A stretch of 64,000 nt of DNA, taken from the NCBI RefSeq assembly GCF_016798245.1, contig NZ_JAEUZA010000003.1:427194-491193 (forward strand), written 5' to 3'. Within the stretch, counting starts at the first letter, position 1, and every line of letters starts with the position of its first letter. The position numbers were made by a program, and so were the translations under genes. Under the pieces are notes generated by a model. That model worked only from the letters and a program-made list of their open reading frames with translations, had not been told where the DNA came from and ran no database searches. The stretch is from Alkalicoccobacillus gibsonii. Its GTDB lineage: Bacteria; Bacillota; Bacilli; Bacillales; Bacillaceae_D. Below, in pieces: positions 33,246-43,265 of the stretch.

Positions 33246-35639
33246 GTGAAACGAAAACTACTATTGTTAGGGGTGGCGATATTGCTCCCCCTTTTTCTTG
33301 TGTTCGCAACGTTAGGTGTAACGTATGCCGAAGATGAAGAAGAACCACCGCAAGGATCAGAAAACATGTCCGATGTGACTATCGAAGAAAAAGGGGGCGT
33401 GGAGTTAGACATCAAGCGTTTCCCGTTAAATCGATACTTTGCGAATAATGAAGATCGTAGCCATACTTTACGGGGCGCATTCGTTGGCTTTGCGAACCTA
33501 AGTTTCACCATTGGTACATTCGTTGTTGAAACGGTCGATAAATCAATGGAAATCATGTATTCACTTGAACCGATTGAACGATTTGCTGATCTATTAACGG
33601 GCGTAACCTCTACGGTTTATGACACGTTACAGACCTACTTCGGAGAACTGTTTTTCATTATTGCCATTGGCTATATGATTTACTTGTGCATTGTGAGAGG
33701 GAGCGTAAAGGAAGCAATCAGACGATTTATTTTGCTGCTTCTCGTCTTAGTTGTCGGTGGGTACTGGATGATGAATGCAGGATATCTTCTTAAGAGCATG
33801 AATGCCGTATCCGTTGAAGCACAAGGCTATCTATTGGAAGCAGGGAACGGCATGATTACCATTGCCAACGGTGATGGCGTATATGCCGATACAGAAAACA
33901 TTGACGAAGAAGATCGTTTGAATGGGACAGTATCCGTCATGCGAAATATCTATTTTGATTTAGCGGTGAAGAAACCTTATCTCATTGCGAATTATGGTAC
34001 GACAAGCGAAAATGCGGTTAATAATCATGATGCTGATCCCTCCGAACTTCCGGGTGATGAACAATATAATCGAGTGGATCGTATGTTAGCTTTTGAGTTA
34101 ACCAGTGATGGAATGAAGGATCGAGATGCTTATGTAAAGGGTGAAATTAATAAGTTAAACAATGATAACTTAGGATCAGGAAATGTGTTCTCTCAATTAG
34201 GGATATCGCTACTCGTTTTAGTCGGTGCGTTAGGTATAGGAATTCCATTCTTTCTATTACCTTTCTTAAATCTTATTTTAGAGATACTTGCCTTAGCGTT
34301 AACCTTTGCCCTACCATTTGCCTTTATCATGGCGTATATCCCGTCCTTCGCTAATTCGGGATTTAAAGCCATCGGGAAACTTGCGAGTGTATTTTTAATC
34401 AAAGCGTTGCTTGGTATACTCGTACTTTTTGTCTATCTTCTATGTTTCATCGTGGATACCCTTTTACCACCGAATGGTTTTGCGATGTATTTAGTGAATC
34501 TATTTTCTATGATTATTCTCTTTTTCTTTATGATTCGAAAACGTGATTCGCTTGTTAATTTTATCACGGCTGGTAAGGTTCAATCGGTTGATAATAACAT
34601 GGTAAAGAATGTTCAACGTGATGTGGTGAATCCTGCATTACAGCCATTGCAGTCAAAGATGGCAGGATTACGTTTAGCTTCCTCTAGGCACACGGGACAA
34701 GAAGCGTCGTCGCCTTCTTCCAGTGTGAATGCGCCAAGCGCAACAAGGGAACAGGCAACCGCAACAGGTATGAAAGGCGTGGCAAAAGAGGATCGCACCG
34801 CACAGACAAAAGATCATCAGGAAACACCAACATCAGGAAGTACAGCATTTGTAAAAACAAACAACGAACGTACACCACAACAGGCGAGGCAAACAAGAGC
34901 CGAGCGGAAGAAAGAACAGAAGGAGGAAAAACGTAAAGCGAAACAAGAGCAAGATCAACAACAACACGCTTTAGCCCCTATGTCAGATAAAGAAAAGATT
35001 GACCGCCGAGCCACAAAGAAGAATACACAAACACCACATACAGCACGAAGTAAACAACAGTCGAAGGATGATCGAAAAGGCTTACAAGCACAGGAACAAC
35101 AAGGACGAAAAGCAAATACCGTTACAAACTTAGAGGATCATAAGGCGTTGCGTACTGTACAAAAAGGAGATTCGTCTCATAAACAACCATCAAAAGAAAC
35201 GAAACAAGACAGAACAAGTCAAAATCATCAAAGCGTATTGAAGCCGAAGGAACGTGAGACCAAATCACCTACTCAAAAAGAGGTAAAATCGAAGGGAATA
35301 CGTACAAAGCATATAGAAGAATCGTTACAATCGAAAGAAAGAGAATCTAAACCTTCGGTTCAAACGTTTTCTAATCCTTCACAAGCGAGAACAACCACTA
35401 ATCATTCTATTAATCAATCACAAATAACTAAGCAAAATAAAGGACTTCAACCGAAGCAGGGTCAAACGAAACAACCTTCTCAATCTGTTAAAAAAGAAAC
35501 AGGCTCTAAGGGAGTTTCTCAACATGAGAAGCGAACCAATGCCATATCAAAAAATGAAAGGAAACAAAATCAAGAACGTACACATCAAGAATTACACGCC
35601 ATTGAAAAAGACGAAGACCGCCATAGTAGGAGAGGATAG
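33246..35639 (+). CDS. conG: VirB6-like membrane channel protein ConG
   Basis: A 797-aa protein starting with GTG after AAAGGAGGGG. A signal-like segment (about 5-25), then polytopic channel domain with six to seven membrane segments (about 130-430) and a hydrophilic Gln/Lys/Thr-rich tail of about 350 residues (about 445-797) without membrane segments. ICEBs1 ConG has the same size and plan, and its extracellular loop is the target of the exclusion protein YddJ. Confidence 0.88.
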   Translation: MKRKLLLLGVAILLPLFLVFATLGVTYAEDEEEPPQGSENMSDVTIEEKGGVELDIKRFPLNRYFANNEDRSHTLRGAFVGFANLSFTIGTFVVETVDKSMEIMYSLEPIERFADLLTGVTSTVYDTLQTYFGELFFIIAIGYMIYLCIVRGSVKEAIRRFILLLLVLVVGGYWMMNAGYLLKSMNAVSVEAQGYLLEAGNGMITIANGDGVYADTENIDEEDRLNGTVSVMRNIYFDLAVKKPYLIANYGTTSENAVNNHDADPSELPGDEQYNRVDRMLAFELTSDGMKDRDAYVKGEINKLNNDNLGSGNVFSQLGISLLVLVGALGIGIPFFLLPFLNLILEILALALTFALPFAFIMAYIPSFANSGFKAIGKLASVFLIKALLGILVLFVYLLCFIVDTLLPPNGFAMYLVNLFSMIILFFFMIRKRDSLVNFITAGKVQSVDNNMVKNVQRDVVNPALQPLQSKMAGLRLASSRHTGQEASSPSSSVNAPSATREQATATGMKGVAKEDRTAQTKDHQETPTSGSTAFVKTNNERTPQQARQTRAERKKEQKEEKRKAKQEQDQQQHALAPMSDKEKIDRRATKKNTQTPHTARSKQQSKDDRKGLQAQEQQGRKANTVTNLEDHKALRTVQKGDSSHKQPSKETKQDRTSQNHQSVLKPKERETKSPTQKEVKSKGIRTKHIEESLQSKERESKPSVQTFSNPSQARTTTNHSINQSQITKQNKGLQPKQGQTKQPSQSVKKETGSKGVSQHEKRTNAISKNERKQNQERTHQELHAIEKDEDRHSRRG

Positions 35640-35682
35640 GACATCTTAGGATGTCCTTTTTTTATAGGAAAGGAGAAGTGAC

Positions 35683-36711
35683 ATGAAAAAACTAGGTTGC
35701 CTGTTCCTGATACCCGTTGTCGGTATGGGTCTATTGTTTTTAGGAATTATGATGACCGTTACTGGTGAGAATGATTCAAGTGTAAACGAAGATATAAGAG
35801 ATGAAGAATTCATGTATGAAGGTGACTACCGGTTTAATGGTGTTAGTCCTGAGATTGAACGGTATCGACCTTTCTTTGAAAAATACGCCAAGGAAAATGG
35901 GATCGAAGATCACACCGAAATCTTAATGGCAATGACCATGCAGGAAAGTGGAGGAAGACTGGCGGACGTTATGCAGAGTTCAGAAAGTCTAGGGTTGCCT
36001 GTGAATACGATCACTGATCCCGAAGAATCGATTCAGCAAGGGGTTTACTATTTTTCAACTGTTTTAGAATCAGCGGGCGGTGATACAAAACTAGCGTTAC
36101 AAAGTTACAACATGGGGCACGGCTTTATTGATTATGCGAACAAATATAATAACGGAGAGTATAGTCAAGCTTTAGCACAGCAATTTTCCGATCATATGAA
36201 ACAACGCCTAGGGTGGAATGTCTATGGCGATCCCAATTACATTGATAATGTATACAGATATTTAGATACGAATGAACCTGATTATGTAGGGGAAGGAAAT
36301 TCTGAATGGACGCTGCCATTAAAAGAGATACGCATAACGAGTGAGTTCGGTCCACGTACACACCCTATCACAGGGGAAGTCAATTCGTTTCATGGTGGGT
36401 TAGATTTTGGGTGTACACCATCTGACGATATTTTGAGTGTGAAAGATGGCAAGGTCGTTGAAGCGATTCATAGTAACATCGGATACGGAAATTATGTCAC
36501 GGTGAAGCATGGTGACAATGAGTTTAGTCGGTACGCTCACTTAACATCGATTGGCGTACGAAATGGTCAATCTGTAAATCAAGGCGATTCCGTTGGGACA
36601 TGTGGGACAACAGGATCAAGTACAGGGAATCATCTTCATTTAGAACATATGACTGAATTAGGACAACCGCATAACGCAAAAAAAGATCCACGAAAAACAC
36701 TTGGATTATAG
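35683..36711 (+). CDS. Cell wall hydrolase CwlT with a LytM/M23 peptidase domain
   Basis: A 342-aa exported protein: signal or anchor segment (8-27), lysozyme-like transglycosylase domain with catalytic E88 in AMTMQESGG, and a C-terminal M23 endopeptidase domain with HGGLD (near 237-241) and HLHLEH (near 316-320) zinc ligands. It opens the wall for the conjugation channel. The ICEBs1 homologue pairs the same first domain with an NlpC/P60 endopeptidase, so the second domain has been exchanged. Confidence 0.9.
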   Translation: MKKLGCLFLIPVVGMGLLFLGIMMTVTGENDSSVNEDIRDEEFMYEGDYRFNGVSPEIERYRPFFEKYAKENGIEDHTEILMAMTMQESGGRLADVMQSSESLGLPVNTITDPEESIQQGVYYFSTVLESAGGDTKLALQSYNMGHGFIDYANKYNNGEYSQALAQQFSDHMKQRLGWNVYGDPNYIDNVYRYLDTNEPDYVGEGNSEWTLPLKEIRITSEFGPRTHPITGEVNSFHGGLDFGCTPSDDILSVKDGKVVEAIHSNIGYGNYVTVKHGDNEFSRYAHLTSIGVRNGQSVNQGDSVGTCGTTGSSTGNHLHLEHMTELGQPHNAKKDPRKTLGL

Positions 36712-36722
36712 GAGGTACAAAA

Positions 36723-37226
36723 ATGAAAAAGCAACTGATTGCAGGGTGTGTACTTGCAGGCACATTGGTGGTCTACTTATTGATTCAAAACAGCCACTTG
36801 AAACATGAAAATCAGATTTTAATAGAAGAAAGTCGTGCTGAAGACCAAGATATAGTCGTGCCATCTTTTCATGAAGAAGCAAAAACGTCTGCCCAGGCAT
36901 TTATCAAAGGTTTTTTTGATTATGAGGATCAGCCTGTGAAAGAGAGTGTCGAATCTTATGTGACTCAAGAAGTGTTAAGCCAATTACAGTTTAATAATCA
37001 TGAAGGGATCGAAGGAAACGAAGATTTACATGTTTCTTCTAACGTCGAAGATTTATCCATTTATTTCGGTCAATCATTAGATGATCGTCAGGAATTACTA
37101 GTCTTATTTACGAATCGGATTTCGTTTAACGATGTAGATAGTCGAGCGCAAACGATTATGAAATTAAATATGATTCAACAAGAAGAGAATTGGAAAGTGT
37201 ATGAATTTTCATTTACTCAATACTAA
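36723..37226 (+). CDS. YddI-like ICE protein, 167 aa
   Basis: One N-terminal membrane segment (5-22) and an extracytoplasmic NTF2-like domain (FIKGFFDYEDQPVKESVESY; IMKLNMIQQEENWKVYEF). Place and length match ICEBs1 yddI, whose function is not known. TAGGAGG precedes the start, 11 bp after cwlT. Confidence 0.75.
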   Translation: MKKQLIAGCVLAGTLVVYLLIQNSHLKHENQILIEESRAEDQDIVVPSFHEEAKTSAQAFIKGFFDYEDQPVKESVESYVTQEVLSQLQFNNHEGIEGNEDLHVSSNVEDLSIYFGQSLDDRQELLVLFTNRISFNDVDSRAQTIMKLNMIQQEENWKVYEFSFTQY

Positions 37227-37298
37227 CTTGAAAAAACAGTCAATGATCGGTAAGATGAAAAATAACAGGAAAATATATGGTAAAAAGGAGGAATACAC

Positions 37299-37664
37299 AT
37301 GAAAAAAGTAATCTTTACTTTATGGTTGATTCCATTCACCATACTATTGATTGCGTGCGGTAATGGGGAGTATGACCAATCTATTGATGATGTTATCGAA
37401 TTTCATCATGACGATAGAAATGGTATGTTTGCCAGTGCCTATGAGCATGAGATAAGAGAGAACGGTAACATCGTCGTACATGATAATGGTAAGTATATTT
37501 TTCTATCTTTTTATGATCCTGAGAACGACATGAGAGAAGGAGATAAATACTATTATGAACGAGCGGGTGAAACTTGGAATAGATTAGAACAATTTGAAGG
37601 TCAAGCAATGATAGGAAAGACGCCTGAATATCAAGAACAATTAGGAGAAGAGTTAATTGACTAA
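37299..37664 (+). CDS. Putative exclusion lipoprotein (YddJ-like)
   Basis: A 121-aa lipoprotein with lipobox LIAC (C20) and a small acidic domain. In ICEBs1, YddJ at this position blocks redundant transfer by acting on ConG of incoming elements. Assignment here is by position, size and lipobox. AAAGGAGG precedes the ATG. Confidence 0.7.
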   Translation: MKKVIFTLWLIPFTILLIACGNGEYDQSIDDVIEFHHDDRNGMFASAYEHEIRENGNIVVHDNGKYIFLSFYDPENDMREGDKYYYERAGETWNRLEQFEGQAMIGKTPEYQEQLGEELID

Positions 37665-37903
37665 AAAACTCTTTTTTTTTTCATGCTTAAGAACTTAAAT
37701 TTAATTTTGGGTTCTTACATGATAACTTTTAAACAATAATACTATCCACGGAATTGCCTCCTCATAATTACACACCAAAGCACCGCAGATGAGCATTGAT
37801 TATTCATAATTGATGCTCTAAACATTTAATCCCCCCAAAAACAATTTCGACTCCTTAAATATATCTACTAGTATTTACTGAATCCATGCTTTCGTCCTTG
37901 TGT

Positions 37904-37924
37904 TATAATTTAGTATGGACTAAA
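37904..37924 (+). promoter_or_regulatory. Promoter and palindromic operator of the restriction-modification operon
   Basis: An extended -10 element TGTTATAAT (37901-37909) is followed by the inverted repeat TTTAGT-ATGG-ACTAAA, centred near the expected transcription start. The 319 bp between the ICE lipoprotein and the methyltransferase hold no other gene. A methyltransferase or other regulator binding the palindrome would control the operon; this is inferred. Confidence 0.5.
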
Positions 37925-37983
37925 ATAGAGCAAATGTTCGATTCAGGATTTTAAAAGAGCTTTTTATAGAAAGAGGAGATTCA

Positions 37984-38736
37984 GTGATTAACGTACCAAA
38001 CATTTCATTGTTCAAGGGTGATTGTTTAGAAACCCTTTCAAATTTAGATGATAACAGTGTTGATTTAATATTAACGGACCCTCCCTATAATTTGGCTAAC
38101 TTTATGAAAAAAAGGCAAACTAACTTAAAATTAATGAGAGAAAACTTTTTTGGAGCAGCAGGATGGGACGAGAGTGAAGATGATGATTGGCTAGTTTTTA
38201 TGAATGAGTTCTTCAAACAATCTAATAGAGTATTGAAGAAAAAAGGTAATATGGTCGTATTCATGTCTTTATTAAGAACAGAATCTCTTGTAAAGATTGC
38301 CGAGACTAATAAATTCTATTATAAAACCACAGGAATTTGGCATAAAAAAAATCCGATGCCAAGAAATATGAACCTTCATTTTATAAATTCTACTGAAGCA
38401 TGGATTCATTTTATTAATGACGGAAGAACAGGAACCTTCAATAATAATGGTAAAGCAATTCATGATTATATTGAAACTTCAATTACTCCTAAAAGTGAAA
38501 AAAAGTTTATTTCTCATCCAACTCAAAAACCAATTGCTTTAATGGATCATTTTGTTAAGATTCTCTCTAATGAGGGAGATGTAATATTAGACCCGTTTAT
38601 GGGAAGCGGATCGACTGGAGTTGCTGCAAAGATTAATATGCGCAGCTATGTAGGATGTGAAATAGAAGATCAATATTTTGAAGGTGCTAGCAAGAGAATC
38701 TCGGAGCAGTTAGTTGAAAACAGTTTATTCATATAG
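37984..38736 (+). CDS. Beta-class DNA methyltransferase (N6-adenine or N4-cytosine)
   Basis: A 250-aa methyltransferase with catalytic motif IV TDPPYNL (near 31) before motif I DPFMGSGSTGVAA (near 199), the beta-class order. DPPY favours N6-adenine. It starts with GTG after AGAGGAG. It heads an operon with a C5 methyltransferase and two restriction subunits, so it probably protects one strand of an asymmetric target site. Confidence 0.88.
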   Translation: MINVPNISLFKGDCLETLSNLDDNSVDLILTDPPYNLANFMKKRQTNLKLMRENFFGAAGWDESEDDDWLVFMNEFFKQSNRVLKKKGNMVVFMSLLRTESLVKIAETNKFYYKTTGIWHKKNPMPRNMNLHFINSTEAWIHFINDGRTGTFNNNGKAIHDYIETSITPKSEKKFISHPTQKPIALMDHFVKILSNEGDVILDPFMGSGSTGVAAKINMRSYVGCEIEDQYFEGASKRISEQLVENSLFI

Positions 38737-38769
38737 TTTTGTTTTAAATTTCTTATAAGGGTGTAAAGA

Positions 38770-39837
38770 ATGTTAAATGTTATTGATTTATTTTCTGGTG
38801 TAGGTGGTTTATCCTATGGATTCAAAAAAGCAGGTTACAATATATTATTATCTAATGAGATTGATCCAGTTATAGCGGCGGCTTATAAGAGGAATCATGA
38901 GAATGTTCAGATGATAAATGAAGATATAACGAAAATTGAGTTAACAAGCTTTAAACATTTTATTGGGATGACCGATGTAATTGTGGGAGGACCACCTTGT
39001 CAGGGGTTTTCTCAAAAGGGGAGAAGAGCATTATTAGAAGATGATAGGAATTATCTTTTCAAACACTTCTATAAAATGGTAGAGTATATTAGACCAAAAT
39101 ATTTTTTGATGGAAAATGTACCAAACATTTTAACAGCAAATAATAAGCATTTCTTTAATCTTATTTATGAATTGTTTTATGATCTTGGGTATCAAATGGA
39201 CTCTAAAACACTTAATGCTAGTGACTATGGAGTTCCGCAATCTAGAAGAAGAGCTTTTATTATAGGGAAATTTGAGGGGTTTTTAGGGCTTCCAGAATCT
39301 AATAATAGTAGTGTAACAGCTTTAGAAGCTATTAGCGATTTAGCTTTTCTTAATTCTGGAGAAGGTCAAGAAATTCAAGAATATAGACTTAAACCAGTAA
39401 ACGAGTATCAGCGTTTATTAAGAGATGATATGAGTGAATTGCGTAATCACGTAGCTACAAACCATTCAAGTTTAGCGATCGAGAGAATGAAACTTATACC
39501 TAAAGGAAAAGGAAGAGAAGTATTACCTAAAGAACATCTAACTAAATCAATTTATAGTGGTACGTGGGGCAGAATCTTAGAAGATAAACCTTCAGTAACA
39601 ATTACAACAAGATTTGATACTCCTTCTTCCGGAAGATTTACTCATCCTTATCTTAATAGGGCAATTACAGTAAGAGAAGCAGCTCGACTGCAATCTTTTC
39701 CCGATTCCTTTATTTTTTATGGACCTAAAACATCTCAAATGAAACAAGTCGGGAATGCTGTTCCACCAATTCTAGCTTATGAGATAGCAAAAGCGATCCG
39801 AAGCGACATTATGAAAAAAGAAATAATATCTGTATAA
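38770..39837 (+). CDS. DNA cytosine-5 methyltransferase
   Basis: A 355-aa C5 methyltransferase with motif I DLFSGVGGLSYGF, catalytic motif IV GGPPCQGFSQKG (C77), motif VI MENVPNI, motif VIII QSRRRAFI and motif X QVGNAVPP. It lies 33 bp after the first methyltransferase. It should protect the other strand or a second base in the same site. Confidence 0.95.
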   Translation: MLNVIDLFSGVGGLSYGFKKAGYNILLSNEIDPVIAAAYKRNHENVQMINEDITKIELTSFKHFIGMTDVIVGGPPCQGFSQKGRRALLEDDRNYLFKHFYKMVEYIRPKYFLMENVPNILTANNKHFFNLIYELFYDLGYQMDSKTLNASDYGVPQSRRRAFIIGKFEGFLGLPESNNSSVTALEAISDLAFLNSGEGQEIQEYRLKPVNEYQRLLRDDMSELRNHVATNHSSLAIERMKLIPKGKGREVLPKEHLTKSIYSGTWGRILEDKPSVTITTRFDTPSSGRFTHPYLNRAITVREAARLQSFPDSFIFYGPKTSQMKQVGNAVPPILAYEIAKAIRSDIMKKEIISV

Positions 39838-39910
39838 GTAAATAGAATTACTTAGGGTACACGCTTAAGTAATTCTATTTTTATATAGTTATACATAAGG
39901 GGTTGATTAT

Positions 39911-41842
39911 TTGTTTCCGAAAGAAGTAACAGATTTTAAGAAAGTAGAGTTAAAATTAGCTATAAAATCTTCAATACCAAACTTAAAACCGTTATTAAGT
40001 ATAGTTTTTACATTGTGGAAAGTGACTGGTGAATTAGGTAATCTAAGTTTCTCAGAAAGTCAAGATAACAAAATAGTTATAAAAAAAGAAATAAAGGATG
40101 AAATAAAAAACTATTTCCAAAACGAATTAGAGAAAACATCATTAGATGAAAATGAATTTAGTGAAATACTAGATGAGAATAATCTAGTGAAAAGTCAAAT
40201 AGAAGCTCTACAAGTAAGCTTGGGGTTAATTTGGAGAGTAAGTAATGTAGTTTTTGAAGATGAAAAATTAAACTTCTCCTCTGAGAGACAAGGGGGAATT
40301 AGACATAAGAAAATACTCAAATTTACAAAAGTGATGGATCAATTAGATTTATTAATAAGTATAAAAGAAGAAGAATTTAAAAAGGTACTCTTTTATTGGT
40401 TAACAGATAAAGAAAGTGATTTTGAGGATATTTTTCAAGAGAAATTAATAAAAGCTTTTACACATTTTTCTGAAGAAGCGATCTTCAGACTGCAAATAGA
40501 TAAAGAAACAGATATAAAGTTCATGTTAAATGGAATTTATCAACAAATCACTGACCATAACTCTAGAATAGATATAGCAACTGGAATAGAGCCTAAAGGT
40601 TCTTTACGGATTCTTCAGAATATACTTAAAGATAATTTGAACTACTTCCTCCAAAAAGATAGTAAACAAACACACCTAAAAAGTGCAGTTAATGTAGCGA
40701 GCCTAAACGAGTACTCTGAGAGGATTAACAATTATCTACCTCTTACAAATGTAAAACTTGAAATAATTGAACCACAGGATCAAAATGAGCCGTTACCAGC
40801 TGAGAAAATAGATAAGCCTTATAACAGAATAATATATGGCGCTCCTGGAACAGGTAAAAGCTTCCTTCTTAATCAAGATAGAAAAGACTTTCAAGAAAAT
40901 TTCAAAAGGGTAACTTTTTATCCGAATTATACTTACTCTCAATTTATTGGGACATATAAGCCCATTCCAATTTATAAAGAGCACCTAGAATCTCATAGAT
41001 TTACAAAAGATATTATTAAAAGTGAAGATATAAATAGGTTGAACGAGATAAATGAAGAGTATAAAGATTTCTATCCTATCGTTAATGAAACTTCTATTAC
41101 ATATGAATATGTACCAGGACCATTTTTAAAGATATTAGTTGAAGCTATAAAAGATCCAACAAAAAACTATTTATTAATAATTGAGGAAATAAACCGCGCT
41201 CAAGTTTCTACAGTATTTGGTGATATTTTTCAGTTATTGGATAGAGATGAAAATGGAAAAAGTGAGTACGCGCTTACAATTTCAAATGATATGAAGAATT
41301 ATTTACGTCGAGAAGAATTAGAATTAGATGAAATCTATCTACCAGGTAATTTTTATATATGGGCAACAATGAATAGTGCTGATCAAGGTGTGTTCCCATT
41401 AGACACAGCATTTAAAAGAAGATGGGATTTTCAATATTTACATTTGAATGATGGGGAAAGACTTATTGAAAAAGAAGTAGAGATAGGGTATTTATCTAAA
41501 AAGAATTGGAATAATTTTAGGAAAGCTTTAAATGATTTTTTATCTAATGTAGGAGTAAGAGAAGATAAGCTGATAGGGCCATTCTTTATAAATCCAAATA
41601 TATTAGATAACCCTATAAAATTTCAGGAGCAACTTAAAAATAAATTATTTATGTATTTATATGATGACGTTAACAAATTTACTACAACAAAATTGTTTGT
41701 TCAAGATGTAGTTAAGTTCTCTGACTTACTAGATATTTACAATAATAATGAGCCTATTTTTGATTCCTTGTTTGATGATAAATTAAAGCTAATAGAAGAA
41801 GAAAAAGAAAAGAATGAAGGCAATGAATCTATTGAGGAGTAA
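39911..41842 (+). CDS. McrB-like AAA+ GTPase restriction subunit
   Basis: A 643-aa protein starting with TTG after AAGGGG. An N-terminal region of about 300 residues has no motif I recognise and may bind DNA. The AAA+ domain has Walker A GAPGTGKS (310-317), Walker B LLIIEEINRA (near 420) and the McrB-type signature ATMNSAD (near 484; McrB has MNTAD). It pairs with the next gene as an McrBC/LlaJI-like restriction machine, with GTP hydrolysis driving translocation before cleavage. Confidence 0.9.
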   Translation: MFPKEVTDFKKVELKLAIKSSIPNLKPLLSIVFTLWKVTGELGNLSFSESQDNKIVIKKEIKDEIKNYFQNELEKTSLDENEFSEILDENNLVKSQIEALQVSLGLIWRVSNVVFEDEKLNFSSERQGGIRHKKILKFTKVMDQLDLLISIKEEEFKKVLFYWLTDKESDFEDIFQEKLIKAFTHFSEEAIFRLQIDKETDIKFMLNGIYQQITDHNSRIDIATGIEPKGSLRILQNILKDNLNYFLQKDSKQTHLKSAVNVASLNEYSERINNYLPLTNVKLEIIEPQDQNEPLPAEKIDKPYNRIIYGAPGTGKSFLLNQDRKDFQENFKRVTFYPNYTYSQFIGTYKPIPIYKEHLESHRFTKDIIKSEDINRLNEINEEYKDFYPIVNETSITYEYVPGPFLKILVEAIKDPTKNYLLIIEEINRAQVSTVFGDIFQLLDRDENGKSEYALTISNDMKNYLRREELELDEIYLPGNFYIWATMNSADQGVFPLDTAFKRRWDFQYLHLNDGERLIEKEVEIGYLSKKNWNNFRKALNDFLSNVGVREDKLIGPFFINPNILDNPIKFQEQLKNKLFMYLYDDVNKFTTTKLFVQDVVKFSDLLDIYNNNEPIFDSLFDDKLKLIEEEKEKNEGNESIEE

Positions 41843-41847
41843 CCACT

Positions 41848-43179
41848 ATGCTAGGACCTTTTTTCCTTAAGGAACTTGTACCATACTCTAAAGAATACTT
41901 GGAGACGACTTTTAAATTAAGTAAATTTAAATTGAGTGAGCTTCTTGATGATTTACTGGAAAGAAAAATCATTAAAAAAATAGGTAAAGATCTAATCGTT
42001 TTTAGATATGTTGGACTTCTTGAATTTTCAAGTAGCATCTTGTTTGTGTATCCTAAATATATACAGAGAATTGATTTGAATAAGAGCTTACAACTGATTA
42101 GAGTGTTAAGTGTGTACTCTAAAAGAGAGAATTTAGATTATACTGAGCTAGACACTCTAGGTATAAGCACTTCAAATAACGATATGAATTTAATTCCATT
42201 AGTTGATTTCTTTCATAAAGATTATTTTGAGAATGGTCTTTTTAGTAGTCAAAAACAGATATATAAATTAAACGGGCATAATGAAATAGATTGGGACAAA
42301 ACAATAGATGAAACATATGCTTATAAGTTTAATGAAAATCTTGTATATTTAAATTATTTTACTAAAGAATTCGCTTCAAACGAACTTAACATTATAACAC
42401 TAGTACACAAACAGATCTTACGATTGTGTTCAAACTACCTGCAGAAAAGTGGGTTAAGTTATTTTTTAGAGTATGAGCCAATATCTTTTATTGATGAAGA
42501 GATAGATTTAAATTCAAACATTATATTTCTTCTTAACCAAGAATTGAAAGTTCAATATAACGATAGAAATATTATTCTTATTTTAAATATGATAAATTTT
42601 ATAAACAGAAATAACTCTAATAGTAGTAAAAGTTCTATAAGGGTTTTCGGAACAAGATATTTTCATATCGTATGGGAGAAAATATGTAGTTATGTATTCT
42701 CAAATAATGTTTCTCTAATACAAAAAGAAATAGATAAACCTATCTGGGAGGATAAATACGGAAACAAATTAACTTCAAAACGAACTTTAACTCCCGATAT
42801 AGTAACTGATTTTGCAATGGGGGATGAAAGATATTTAGCAATTTTGGATGCTAAATATTATAATTTATCATTTGAAAAAAGTAAGTTTGAAGACAAAAAT
42901 CCTAAATTGGAAGATGTCACAAAACAATATCTATATGAAATGGCTTTGAAGAATTATTCTATATCAAAAGATTTATCAAATAAGATTAATGCTTTTCTAG
43001 TTCCTAAAGAAGGACAAGAATTTGTATTATCTGGAAAAGTTTCTTTGGGATTTATGAGAGAGCTAGGAATTAATGATATTGATATTCATAGCATACCTGC
43101 TGAATATATTTACAATTTATATATATCAAATAAAAAAATATCTACTGCGGACATGTACGATATATTAGTTCAGAGATAA
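41848..43179 (+). CDS. LlaJI/McrC-like restriction endonuclease subunit
   Basis: A 443-aa protein, five bases after the McrB-like gene. The N-terminal part (SSSILFVYPKYI) is typical of the LlaJI restriction family, and a PD-(D/E)xK nuclease core is seen as TPDIVTDF ... AILDAKYYN. With the upstream GTPase and two methyltransferases the layout matches LlaJI-like systems, except that LlaJI itself uses two C5 methyltransferases. Confidence 0.85.
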   Translation: MLGPFFLKELVPYSKEYLETTFKLSKFKLSELLDDLLERKIIKKIGKDLIVFRYVGLLEFSSSILFVYPKYIQRIDLNKSLQLIRVLSVYSKRENLDYTELDTLGISTSNNDMNLIPLVDFFHKDYFENGLFSSQKQIYKLNGHNEIDWDKTIDETYAYKFNENLVYLNYFTKEFASNELNIITLVHKQILRLCSNYLQKSGLSYFLEYEPISFIDEEIDLNSNIIFLLNQELKVQYNDRNIILILNMINFINRNNSNSSKSSIRVFGTRYFHIVWEKICSYVFSNNVSLIQKEIDKPIWEDKYGNKLTSKRTLTPDIVTDFAMGDERYLAILDAKYYNLSFEKSKFEDKNPKLEDVTKQYLYEMALKNYSISKDLSNKINAFLVPKEGQEFVLSGKVSLGFMRELGINDIDIHSIPAEYIYNLYISNKKISTADMYDILVQR

Positions 43180-43265
43180 TTTATTCTATTTACTAGAGCA
43201 AAAATAACATAAAGGAATTTAATCTATTTATATCATTCATTAATTTAAGGAAAAGGACTGATTAG

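Noticed and set aside
34700-35639. Repeats in the 3' part of conG as a CRISPR or tandem repeat
   Set aside because: The stretch is a low-complexity Lys/Gln/Thr-rich coding tail. There are no regularly spaced identical repeats. No CRISPR array was seen anywhere in the window.
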